Shown: one piece after another, positions 35,101 through 44,966 of the stretch
Layout: every line of letters begins with the position of its first letter
Numbering within the stretch: the stretch's first letter is position 1
From: Vicia villosa
Lineage: Eukaryota; Streptophyta; Magnoliopsida; Fabales; Fabaceae
DNA: 64,000 nt
Direction of reading: 5' to 3'
Assembly (NCBI RefSeq): GCF_029867415.1
Contig: NW_026705923.1
Span: 186,001-250,000 of the forward strand
Notes under the pieces: generated by a model
The model's input: the letters and a program-made list of their open reading frames with translations, nothing else
Databases searched by the model: none
Told to the model about the DNA's origin: nothing
Made by a program: the position numbers and the translations under genes

Positions 35101-38100
35101 AGTACATGTTTAGGTCATATATTGTCAGATGTGGGACTCTTAACACACCCCCTCACGCCCAGGACTAGACAACTGGAGCGTGGAAATAAATGGTGGGTGG
35201 CTCGATAGAGGAAACCATAATAGGTGGCCCATCGGATCTTAAACCAGACTCTGATACCATATTAAGAAATGTGGTTGGGCCTAACTCACCCTACAAGACC
35301 GGCTAGTAGGGTGAGGATTGCCCCCACTTATAAGTACATGTTTAGGTCATATGTTGTCCGATATGGGACTCTTAACACCTCCGTTCCTTTTTAAGTGTCA
35401 TTTTAGCAAAAAGCTCTTCAACCAAGATAGTGGATTGTTAGAGTTACTTTTCCTATCATACCCTTATTTATTTTTCTCTTTCCAAATAAATTCATTCATA
35501 CATTCTCTTATTCCAATAACTAATTGAAAAATGTGAGGTGGTGTTATTGAGAAAATAAGGGTATAATTGACAAATTATAATATTAAATTATAAAACGACA
35601 CTTAAATAGGAACAAAAAAATTCTTCTAAAACGACAACTAAAAAGGAACGGAGGGAGTAGATGTCGGTCCTAAAAGACTCATAAAATATCTTCCAGGATC
35701 AAACAGTGTAGAAGTAAAACTAATTCAGCAAACCTTGGAGATAGAGGTGAAAAGCCAAACTAAGTGATGAGTGACAAATTAAGCACACAAACAAAAAAAT
35801 TTCGTAATCAATTTTACTGCATTTCAACAGATGTGTTAATAGAGTGTTAAATAAAAAAATGTCCTAGAGGATTCATAAAATATCTTCTAGGTTCAAACAA
35901 TGTAAAAAATAATTCAGCACACCATGGAGGTTGAGATTATTATAGAATAAAGGGAGGATATAGCAGTTATGAGTTGTTAGAGTAGTTGGTTAGTGAGTTA
36001 GTTGAGGTTGTTATCCAGAGTAGTGTGTATAAATAACAGAACATGGAGTAGAGAGCGTCTTGGAATATTGTACATTATAAATAGAATATTCTCCTTTTCT
36101 TTCTGTTCCATTCAATTCTTGAGTTCCTAACAATTGGTTTGATTTGCCGGAACTTTGTGCAGTGCCAATGTTCATGGAAATGGAGGCAGCCTAAGTAAAG
36201 TGTTCTTTCTGTTCCATTCAATTCTTAAGGAGTCATAGCAACGCTTTTGGCGACCAATCGCGGTTCTGTAGCGGTTTTTAGAGAAATTTGTAAATTTCAA
36301 TTATTAAAGGGCAAACTGATATTTTGACCCTTTTATTTGACATAATATAAAAGCACAAGTGTTTGCTTTAGGTCATTTCATGTGTTTTTCGCTGTTTCCC
36401 TCTTCACTCGCGTTTTTGCATTTCAGAAAGCCATCTTCGCAAAACTTCCTCGCACAACACAACTTCTTCGCAAATCAGCAAGTCATCCATCGTTCTTCCA
36501 AAATCATCAACGTTCTTCACCTATTCATCTATTTCTTCACCTTTCTCATCCATTCCCAGCTGATTTTTGCTCTGTTTTGTTGTGTTGCTATGTTTCTCTT
36601 TTATTAGCAACCATGACATCATCTTCTGCAAGTTTGACAGACTTCCCACAATAAAGGTATTTTTAAACCTATTGGTGACAATATTGACATAGGTTGGCGG
36701 TGGAACTCTATAAAGACCAAAGCAAAAACACTATTGTTTGTGATTTTTGGGATGAGCAAGATGATGATATTAATGTGGTGGAACTAAGAAGTGAAGATGA
36801 GGCTGACGCGGATGTGATTTAGTTATTTTGTTTATGTTTATTTACATTTAGAATTTGGTTTAGTCATTTAGTACATTTATAATTTGACTTTGATGGAAAC
36901 TTATATTGATGGTGCTGTTTGAATTTATGTATGTCGTTGCAACTTCTGTTTTTTAAGTCATTATGTAAGTTGTTGGAACACATTTGAAGTATTTATGAAT
37001 TCATTTACCTTGGTTTTTAAATCTCACAATAGCGGTCATCCTGCTATCTGTTATGCTACTGAAGCATTTTGAGGGTACGGTGCGTAGCGCCGCTATCCTG
37101 ATTAACAACCTAGCTCAAAAGACATAATCCTCATCCTCAAAAGACTTAAGTTCAATATAAGTAGTTCAAAAGACACGATCCATAAAAACAAGTTGAGGCA
37201 TCTAACCCACCATTTGAAGCTATTACAGAGTTGTGAAAGAAATAAAAGATGAAACAGAGTTGTAAGGAGTGAAATAGAACGAAAACAGGAGAGATGAAGA
37301 ATGGTGTCTCAGGGAGGGACGGAAGACGTCGTTGTAGCCGCAGTGAGGAGAGGAGAAGGCATTGTAATTTCAAAGAACAGAGGGGGAATGGAAGCCGCTT
37401 CATTGTAGGGTTTAGAAAGGGAAGAATATGCAAGTTTTAATGTGTTTTTATCAAATCCTGACCCAATTAAGAAATGCCCAACAAAATCAAAAGCCCAACA
37501 CGAGGTCCCTTTACAATATAGCATGAAGATCTCGATCTTGACCGCGACAGCAACAAAAATAGATCTTGCTTTGTTCGTAGAATGTTCTGGAAGTCGTGGC
37601 ACATAGGATCTTAAGATCCTAAGACTCAACACTAGATCTTGACTGCATTTTATCGTTTGTTAGAGAAGTTAGGTAGTTGAGGGTGTTATAGAGAGTATGT
37701 TTAACTTAAGAGAACGCGGAGTATGGAGAGCATCTTTGAATATTGTAATTGTGATTGAAGTGTTTTCTATTGTGAAGGAAAAACCCTTGAGAGGAGAGAT
37801 TCTCTCCTATTTTATCATATTTTTTAAATGAAGTGCTCTTTCTTTCTATTCCATTCAATTCTTGGATTCCTAACAGAATAACCGAGTGACAACTGACAAA
37901 TTCAAACCCACCGACAACAAAATTTAATTGTCAAATTTAATGGCATTGCAACAGATACCTTAATAGTGGATTAAATAGCCACAACAGAAAAAACTTGAGA
38001 AGTAGGGTACAGTTGAAGGTCTTTAACTCTAAATTTACCAATTAAAATAATATGAATAATTATAAAAGCATTGTTTGAATGATATTTGCCGCAGATATGC

Positions 38101-40580
38101 TAATGTCAGAAAAATAAATGTTTTGCATGAAAGCAGTGCTGAAAATGAGATGTTATAGTTTGTGTACCTCACGTAAGTCCTTCACAAGTTCACGTTGCAA
38201 GTTTTGCAATCTAGTCTCATTCAAAATTTGGTCCTGAGAAGCACCGTCTTTGACTCTTTTTACCCCGCCCCTCGTATCGTAAATGCAGCATAGCCGAACA
38301 AGCAACTTCAAGTAGCAGTCAATTGCATAGGTGCGTCCATCACAATCCCATTTAACGCAAGGCCGACAAACTTCGACCACTTCTAAAGAAGGTTCTGTCC
38401 AGTTTAATGCACCATAACCAGTTCCGTATGCTAAAGCCCCAATGACCCTGCCCTCCATGCCTGAGTTTTTCTGTTCAGGTAAAGGCAGAGACAGCTGAAA
38501 GCAACTTTCCACTAGTGATGCAACTAACTCTTCCCTAAATATATTTTTACTTGTAGTGCTCTTAAGATCATCATTCACTCTGGCATCCTCAAAAAGGGAA
38601 GCAATATCAGTTCCGGCAAGAGGTTTCTGACCTCTTCGAACGCTTTCCTTAGCAAATAGGTCAACACAAAGAGCAGTTCTACAAATACAAGCTAAAGCAT
38701 GCATACGATCTGATTCTGCTCTCAGGTTTCTCACCATCAAAAGTAGTCTCTTGAAGAGTGAAACCTGCAAGAAGACACGGTTATAGACAATAATAAGCAT
38801 TTCTGCATCAAAAACAAGCAATTTTATCTAACCAAACATCCAATGTTACTTTAGAAGATCCATATCACAAAAGATACAGGATAAAATAAAGACATTTCAA
38901 GAGCTAAGGACAAAAGTCACAAAACATCAATGTCATAATAACTAATATAAAGATGAGAACCGAATATCTGCATAATTAAAATCTAGACCAATTAGCATGT
39001 TTTGTGACTTTTTTCCTTACATAAGCCAAAGTAAACCTTTACATATTATTAGGAAATGCATAGCCTAGAGATGTAAAGCTTGAACCGGATATGAGCATAT
39101 GACTACTGAAATTTCGATGCCATTCATAATTCATTAGCCAAAATAAACCTCTACATATTATTAGGAAAAGCATAGCCTGGTGAGAGGTAAAGAAATAAAG
39201 TAATCAAAGTTTCAATTGGTAATTGTGGTAGACTACCACAGTGATTTTGTAACGCCACAACGATTTCGTGACGCCACGATCCTTGATATTATGAAAAATT
39301 GTAGACATAACAAATATGGTTGATGTGTTTGAAGTTGGTGGTTATGCATCAACAATACTAAAAGAAAAAGAAAACTTGTCTAGGCACTGGTCCTATTTTA
39401 AAACCTTGAAACTAATATGCAATTAGTGTATTTGAATAAGACTAGAGTTGTCAATCACCTGCATGTTAAGATCAAGGAGATGAAGATTGGTGACAACAGC
39501 CCTAACAATACTCTCTCTAGCAGAAGCAAATTCCTGCCTATCCCACAGCGTAAGAATAGCAATGGTAGATTGTGATGCCCATTCCGTCTTCCCTCCAGGT
39601 ACATCAGCCAGATATAACATATTAATCCCAACTTCATAAATCAATGCCGGTTCCAACGAGGAAACTAAAAAAGGAGCCAAATGCGTAACCACATCCGAAA
39701 CACCAACCAATTTCTGAGCATCAGAATCAACCTCAGCACCACCACCGCTAGAAGACTTTGACAACTTCCGAATGACCTCGACGCCACCAGAGGCAACAGC
39801 CTTAACCGAATAAACAATCGGAAAGACAGTAGCCCGGAAATTCTCAACAGGCAAGATCAAGGAACGAGCCATAAGCGTCCTACGCTTCTTCCAAACGAAA
39901 TCAACCATGGAGGAAACCCAATTAGAGCGAATGGCGAGTGAATTTTCGCTATCAACTAGTTTATCACCAGCAAGCTTACTCATCCGCTTGGTACCAAACT
40001 CTTGAAAGAGCCGGCCAACTGAATCAAAAGCCACCTTCGAAACAGCATCAGATCGGTCCAGCATGTTAGCACCGATGCGAGCCCACCAAGCGGAAACACG
40101 GTCGAGAAGATTGACATTGTTTTCACAAAGTGTGACGAGATCGTCACGAGCGAGTACACAACCTAGGGTTTCAGTGATGGAGAATCTGAGATTATCGCTA
40201 GGGGAATCGAAACAATCGGAGATCTCTTTGTTACAATCGGAAATGAGTTTGGCTAAGCGATAAGAAGGGATCGCGGCGAGAATTGAAACAGCGGCTGCAG
40301 TTACATCGGGATCAGGGAAATGGAAGTCGTTACGGATGCCGGTACAGACAGTGTCCCATAAATCGGGAGTTAAGCGTGTGGAGCGGATGACATCGAATGC
40401 GAGTTTCTTGCAGACGGCGGAGGCAGGTGCGGCGACGATCTCTTCGACGGCGGACTTGGCGATGACTGCGATGTCACGACCGGCGGCGGACTGTTGGAGG
40501 GCTTGGAGAAGTGCGCCTGATTGACGGAGGGCATCGTTGGAGCGGAGGTCGGCTTGGATCTGGGCAAAGAGGATGTCCAT
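29101..40580 (-). CDS. TPLATE: TPLATE, subunit of the plant TPLATE endocytic complex (7 exons)
   Basis: TPLATE is a subunit of the plant TPLATE adaptor complex, which drives clathrin-mediated endocytosis at the plasma membrane and cell plate. The exons (minus strand) are 40580-39459, 38764-38168, 34665-34304, 33956-33653, 33041-32919, 30680-30225 and 29610-29101. All have GT-AG borders, all phases agree, and together they give 1,157 residues, against about 1,176 in Arabidopsis. The ATG opens MDILFAQIQADLRSNDALRQ, as in the family. An adaptin-like helical trunk fills roughly residues 1-570. Appendage-type domains follow (FSHHKLTVQFYE, LTELELNRVDVRVGLSG, GEPVILRCQPYKIPLTELLL). A charged Asp/Glu/Lys tail and LQEWHMLCKD end the protein. 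No disabling change is visible. Introns 2 (3.5 kb) and 5 (2.2 kb) carry transposons. Confidence 0.96.
32105..32510 (-). pseudogene. LINE reverse-transcriptase fragment in TPLATE intron 5
   Basis: The minus strand encodes LIFIDLKRAYDRVLIEMLWK, then after a stop GLHQGSTPAL, LTEHIQ and a decayed AEDIVLLGES (the usual FADDIVLLGES box). These are non-LTR retrotransposon RT motifs. At least three stops are present and there is no endonuclease part, so it is a short dead fragment. Confidence 0.85.
35019..35657. mobile_element. Stowaway-type MITE, split by a TRIM
   Basis: The left end is CTTCCTCC followed, after the TRIM, by GTTCCTTTTTAAGTGTC. The right end is AAAAAGGAACGGAGGGAG, its reverse complement. 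TA dinucleotides flank both ends (35017-35018, 35658-35659). Without the TRIM and its target duplication the element would be about 283 bp. CTCCCTCCGTTCC ends with TA duplication are typical of mariner-derived Stowaway MITEs. It lies in TPLATE intron 2. Confidence 0.8.
35027..35377 (-). mobile_element. Complete TRIM (351 bp) nested in the Stowaway MITE
   Basis: Direct repeats of 119 and 118 bp (35027-35145, 35260-35377) enclose 114 bp that includes the minus-strand primer site TGGTATCAGAG at 35249-35259. The target duplication CCTCC is present on both sides (35022-35026, 35378-35382). The element has no coding capacity, which fits a terminal-repeat retrotransposon in miniature. The same LTR and internal sequence appear inside copia B at 25941-26173. 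Confidence 0.9.
35975..36132 (+). repeat. LTR-like repeat, left copy, in TPLATE intron 2
   Basis: The segment has TG...CA ends (TGTTAGAGTAGTTGG ... GTTCCTAACA) and shares TGTTCCATTCAATTCTTGAG near its end with the copy at 37658. It could be the 5' LTR of a small element. No matching target duplication links it to the right copy, so the two may be separate solo LTRs. Confidence 0.5.
36215..37110 (+). pseudogene. Internally deleted hAT-like element with BED-finger remnant
   Basis: Around 36655-36820 the reading, across a frame change, is FKPIGDNIDIGWRW, then KDQSKNTIVCDFW, then DDINVVELRSEDEADADVI and a stop. The first part resembles the N-terminal BED finger of hAT transposases and the acidic end their C-terminus, so most of the transposase has been deleted. 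Flanks rich in TAGCGG/CCGCTA words (36235-36290, 37030-37100) may be the terminal regions. It lies inside TPLATE intron 2. Confidence 0.45.
37658..37875 (+). repeat. LTR-like repeat, right copy, in TPLATE intron 2
   Basis: The segment starts TGTTAGAGAAGTTAGGTAG and ends TTGGATTCCTAACA, and is about 60 bp longer than the left copy because of an insertion near 37785-37835. It is similar but clearly diverged, so the insertion is old. Confidence 0.5.
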
Positions 40581-40990
40581 TTGGATGAAACTAAGTGAGA
40601 AAGTGGAATGGAATCATGTAATATTTTGGTTTTCAAGACTGTGGGGAAAAAAGTGAAGGATTATGGTGATGGTGTTTGTGGGAGAAATGACCATAGTGGT
40701 GAACTAACTGGTCTTAGTTGAAATCTCATTCAAATCTAGATGCTATTGGCAAAGAAAAGATGGACTTGAATAAACTTTTAGCTTTGTTTGAGCTTTTTTC
40801 TGTTTCCTGGTTAGTTTCTATTTGCTTTTTTTCTTAATGTTTAATCTTTTTAAAAAATTCAGTATTTTGGTATTCATATTAACGAGTTATCCAATTTTTT
40901 AAATTTTTAAATTTTTTTTAATAATGTTTTAATGAAATAAAAATTCAAACACTTTTTAAAAGAATATATTATCTCAACTCATAGGTTTCT
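40581..40990 (-). promoter_or_regulatory. Upstream region of TPLATE
   Basis: This is the only non-repeat sequence upstream of the TPLATE start codon and should contain its 5' untranslated region and promoter. I see no convincing TATA box close to the start. Beyond 40990 the PMD-associated repeats begin. Confidence 0.35.
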
Positions 40991-42170
40991 CACACCACAA
41001 TATGCGTTGCTAAATTTGCTTTTCTGTTTTCGAAGGTGTATCTCCGGAAGTATTTTTTTAATTTTACGTTGATTTGTTCCGTAGATACATTTCTGGAAAA
41101 ACCTAAATTTTGGGGGGAAAAATGCTTTCTGAAGTGTATCTATGAAAACAAGGGGCATAAATATCTTTTTTAAATAAATTTATTTTTAACAACTTAAATC
41201 AATAAAACTCTTATTTTGTTAGTTCTCTCCTAATTTACAAGAACTTCAACTCTTTAGAACGCGTCTCACTCATCTTCTTCGTATTTTTCATCTTTCCTGC
41301 TGTATCACCTTCTATACCATTTCCTGCTCTCACGAAAGTCAAAAAGCATACGAAGGTCATCATTTTCTGCTCTCCTAAGTTACGAAGGTCAAGAAGCATA
41401 CAATGAATAACATTCCCTTGTCATGGAAAAGGAAAGGAGATGTGAAATTTTGTGTGAAGTATGTGACTTTGTGAATATTAATCTATTTCTCTTTTTTTTG
41501 AGGTCATGTTTCTATTTCTGAGTTTAGAATTTAATTGTGAAATTCATTCAACGTGTCCAATTTCTGGTTGTTTTGATATGTATTCTGATTGTAAACTTTA
41601 CTTTGTTATTCAGACCAGCTCAGACTCATTCCATTAGGTTAAGAATGCAGACCAGCTCAGATTCAATCCATTAGGTTTCTGAGATGCTTTACTTTTTGTT
41701 GAGATATTCTAAACATGGTTTATGCGTTATGAAGTGTGATGACAATTTACTTGAAAAATTAAATAAAGATGTTTTTGAGACTATAATTCTGCTGCGATGT
41801 TTGAAGTTCTTGATGATATTTTCAACGAGTTAAATGTTTTAATTTTTTAGAACCCGTGTTACGGAGCATGACTAGTTATTGTGAAGTTCTATGACGATGT
41901 GACACATTTGTTGGTGATTCTTATTTGTTTTTAATTTGTATTATATTGCGAAATTTTCCTTATGGGTTAGAAGGGTGTTACACATGTCGTGGTTTATGGT
42001 CACGTATGTAGATGAACATAAACTGACAAGACCAAAATAGCAGATAACATCACAGAATTAATGATTAGTGAGTTGTGGAAACACCAGTATCTTTTTGCCG
42101 TGGTTAATCATTTTCAAACAACCACACTCATGAAAAAAGAAAACATAATCAGGATGAATTTAATTAGTTG
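40990..42170. other. Left flank of the second PMD remnant
   Basis: Degenerate GTATCTCCGGAA/GATACATTTCTGG words at 41035-41145 match the repeat type seen at 27850-28250 and 43480-44105. The rest is AT-rich, with a short direct repeat (AGACCAGCTCAGA near 41612 and 41647). No gene is visible. Confidence 0.45.
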
Positions 42171-42527
42171 ACAACATATGTATTGCAAAAGAAAAGAAAT
42201 ATACCTCTACATGTTAGACATGCCTAACAGCATTGCTCTGCATAATTATAAAGTAAGGAGATGTCATATGGACCTCCTAGATAACTCTCTAATGGGACAT
42301 CCAGACCAGCTTTCTCCAAAGCTTCAGGGTCAACAAACAGGGGCCTTAGGATCCTCTAGTTTTACTGCATCATATGCTTGAGATGCCTGAGAGAGTCAAC
42401 TATGAGAACCAGGCGGTCGGGGTTGCGAACTAGACGCAACATCAAATAAGTTATCAGCAACTCGTGGCCTCAGGGTCCTTATTGCGGCCCTCTCACGTCG
42501 TACCAACGATGTTTGGGACACACATCC

Positions 42528-43346
42528 TGTAACGCCCCAGACTGCTTTCAGGATGATCGACTGACCCCACACACCAACACGAGTCTTTTCAGCATGCTTT
42601 GACCTCACTCACACGCTTTCCGGGAAACTTCCTAGAAGGTCACCCATCCCAATACTACTCCAAGTCAAGCACGCTTAACTGTGGAGTTCTTATGGAACGG
42701 GCTCCCGAAAAGAAGATGCATCTTGTTGGTATAGGTAGTACCTATCAATCCTTATAAGCTTTCCTTCAACCATGCAGTCCCGTCCCTGCACGGCTTTAGG
42801 ATCCCTCTCATTCCGATGTGGCGACCACCTTAGCCCCAATTGGCCCCAGGTGTTCCATGCGGTGCAACCACCCCTCGCCTTCTTCGGCCTCGGGTGTTAC
42901 ATGCCCACCAGCTTCCGCATGGTTCGTCCTCGAACCACATCGTACTGGGAGAGGTCTGGCTCGGATACCATTTGTAACGCCCCAGACTGCTTTCAGGATG
43001 ATCGACTGACCCCACACACCAACACGAGTCTTTTCAGCATGCTTTGACCTCACTCACACGCTTTCCGGGAAACTTCCTAGAAGGTCACCCATCTCAATAC
43101 TACTCCAAGTCAAGCACGCTTAACTGTGGAGTTCTTATGGAACGGGCTCCCGAAAAGAATATGCATCTTGTTGGTATAGGTAGTACCTATCAATCCTTAT
43201 AAGCTTTCCTTCAACCATGCAGTCTCATCCCTGCACGGCTTTAGGATCCCTCTCATTCCGATGTGGCGACCACCTTAGCCCCAATTGGCCCCAGGTGTTC
43301 CATGCGGTGCAACCACCCCTCGCCTTCTTCGGCCTCGGGTGTTACA
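42528..43346 (-). mobile_element. Complete Cassandra TRIM (819 bp)
   Basis: Two 374-bp LTRs (42528-42901, 42973-43346; four differences noticed) enclose 71 bp that ends with the minus-strand primer site TGGTATCCGAGCC. The target duplication CATCC is intact (42523-42527, 43347-43351). Each LTR contains a 5S-rRNA-like segment, the hallmark of Cassandra, in the element's sense orientation. The element encodes no protein and depends on others for movement. Confidence 0.95.
42620..42720 (-). other. 5S-rRNA-like domain in the left Cassandra LTR
   Basis: The minus strand shows AACTCCACAGTTAAGCGTGC followed by TTGACTTGGAGTAGTATTGG and GATGGGTGACC, close to plant 5S rRNA. The A-box-like (AAGCGTGCTTG) and C-box-like (GGATGGGTGACC) internal RNA polymerase III elements are both recognisable. 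The 5' and 3' ends of a true 5S gene are absent. A second copy is at about 43065-43165. Confidence 0.9.
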
Positions 43347-43479
43347 CATCCGACCCTAATCCGACCAATATTGTTGTCAGCCATTGCACCTACGTTATAA
43401 ACAGAGACAAATATAAACAGCATGTCTAGAGAAATTTACAAATCCCACAAAAGACCTTATTTTTTGCCCGAGTACAATC

Positions 43480-44130
43480 CAGATGCATCTCCGAAACGAG
43501 TTCAGAACAAGTCTGGAGATGCATCTCCGAACAAACCTTCGATGATCTCCCATGGCAGCAACTCATTTTCTGCTCTAGCAGTTCCAAAAAACTCATTGCA
43601 TGTTGTTCTAACCTACCAAGTTCGTTTACACTACTACCTTAAGTGCCTAAAACATCTAATGTATCTTCAAAAACTAACTTAAAAACCAAAACACAAAAAT
43701 AAAATAAATTTGAAAAACTTGTCAAAATAGAATTGATTGATAAAATGAAGATGTTTCGATGTTATGAGATGATGGAAAGGAGGAGAAAGAGCTTCACTAA
43801 TGCTTCAATGCAATGATCGGGAGAGGGGGATGTGGAAAGTTCTTTTTTTTAGAGCTTTTAGAAAATGAAGAAGGAGGAAGATGAAAGGGTTGTGACGCAG
43901 GTTATGAAAGAATAGCGTTCGTAGATGCATCTTCAGACCACCAACATATTTTTTGAATAAATGGTGTTTACGAAAAAGTATCTTCAGAGACACTTTTTTC
44001 ACATACAGAAATGCATCTTCGAATTAAATTTTAATGTGAGAGGGGTCTCTTCAATTTAGTCTAAAAATAGTAAAAATAAATACGTTCGGAGATGCATCTC
44101 CAAATGCTAGACATTACGGACTTTTCATTG
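43480..44130. repeat. Right flank of the second PMD remnant: GATGCATCTCCGAA repeats
   Basis: The word appears clearly at about 43481, 43513, 43927, 44010 and 44092, in both orientations. Open frames here (43422-43682, 43805-44002) are low-complexity and not gene-like. The arrangement mirrors 41030-41145, so 41000-44130 may be one decayed element. Confidence 0.5.
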
Positions 44131-44966
44131 TGGGAGCACCCAAGGGTGAAAATAGCATTTCCCAACCCTTTTATGTTGAAGTTTTGGACCACTATTCCTT
44201 GCATTCACCAATTTAAAGTTAAACATTTTTTATGTAATAAAAGATAAAAATAGTATTTAAATTTTATCCATTTGATCTTATCTAACAACCAGAAACTATA
44301 GCAGATCTCGTGTCTAAAGTTTTATAGGTTTATTTCTTCAATGAACAATAGATTTTGTGACTATCATTGACCAGTAAATTACTGAAAGAAAAGAAGGAAT
44401 TGTTACTAATAATTTAGTAACAGTAATTATACACCAACAATGTTATCAGGTTTTGCACCAATATTAAACTAGTACAGGCTTGTAGAAATACTTGTTTGAT
44501 CTTGCCTGTCATTATTCAATTCATTATCCCTCCTTTTCATTTTGCAGTTGTTACAAACAAAAGCCAACTAAATTGAATTTTTTTTCCTCCAAAATGTTAT
44601 TCTCCTCTGGTTCCTTCCAATTATTGAGGAAGTTTCCTAGCTATACTTCGTTTCTAGAGTTCCTTTCTCCTTTTATTCCTAGCTTTTGCAGCTGGTTCTT
44701 GATTGGTGGTATCATTATTGGCTCTAGGGTTCCTGAGTTTAATTCTCATTATTGATGGTATCAATCCTAACTTGATTGGTGGTTTTTATTTCTCTCATTC
44801 ATAGATAGTTTAATAGTATCAACCCTAACTTGATTGGTGGTTATTCTGCAAGCTCCACTGAAAAAGCTTCTTCTACTTAAGAGCATTGTAGCCCATCATC
44901 ATTATCATCGTTGTTGTCTATTATTTGTCAGATTCTAACACGGGCATTTTTCCGTGAAAGGCATTA
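44131..44966. other. Intergenic, downstream of the 4CL-like gene
   Basis: AT-rich DNA with one short direct repeat (CCTAACTTGATTGGTGGTT near 44765 and 44825). It should include the 3' untranslated region of the minus-strand 4CL-like gene. Nothing else is recognisable. Confidence 0.4.

Larger units (their letters stand above)
42180..43397 (-). pseudogene. Second PMD (MAIN-like) gene remnant, N-terminal part, interrupted by Cassandra
   Basis: On the minus strand an ATG at about 43397 opens MADNNIGRIRVG. After the Cassandra insertion the frame continues SLVRRERAAIRTLRPRVADN and SSSQPRPPGSHS, then a stop, and after a frame change PLFVDPEALEKAGLDVPLES, LGGPYDISLLYNYAE. 'GGPYD' and the basic/Pro-rich N-terminus are features of plant mobile domain proteins. 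The frame closes cleanly when Cassandra and one CATCC are removed. Stops and frameshifts make it non-functional. Confidence 0.65.

Noticed and set aside
36359..36654. Overlapping 82- and 90-residue open frames
   Set aside because: Low-complexity Phe/Ser/Leu-rich translations with no motif, inside a TPLATE intron next to hAT remnants.
35975..37875. One LTR retrotransposon spanning both LTR-like repeats
   Set aside because: No shared target duplication, no polypurine tract before the right copy and differing lengths; kept as two repeats.
42620..42720. 5S rRNA gene
   Set aside because: Only the central 5S-like part is present and it is repeated in both LTRs of a Cassandra element; not an rDNA unit.
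43422..44002. Small open frames at 43422-43682 and 43805-44002
   Set aside because: They fall in the palindromic repeat flank of the PMD remnant and have no family resemblance.
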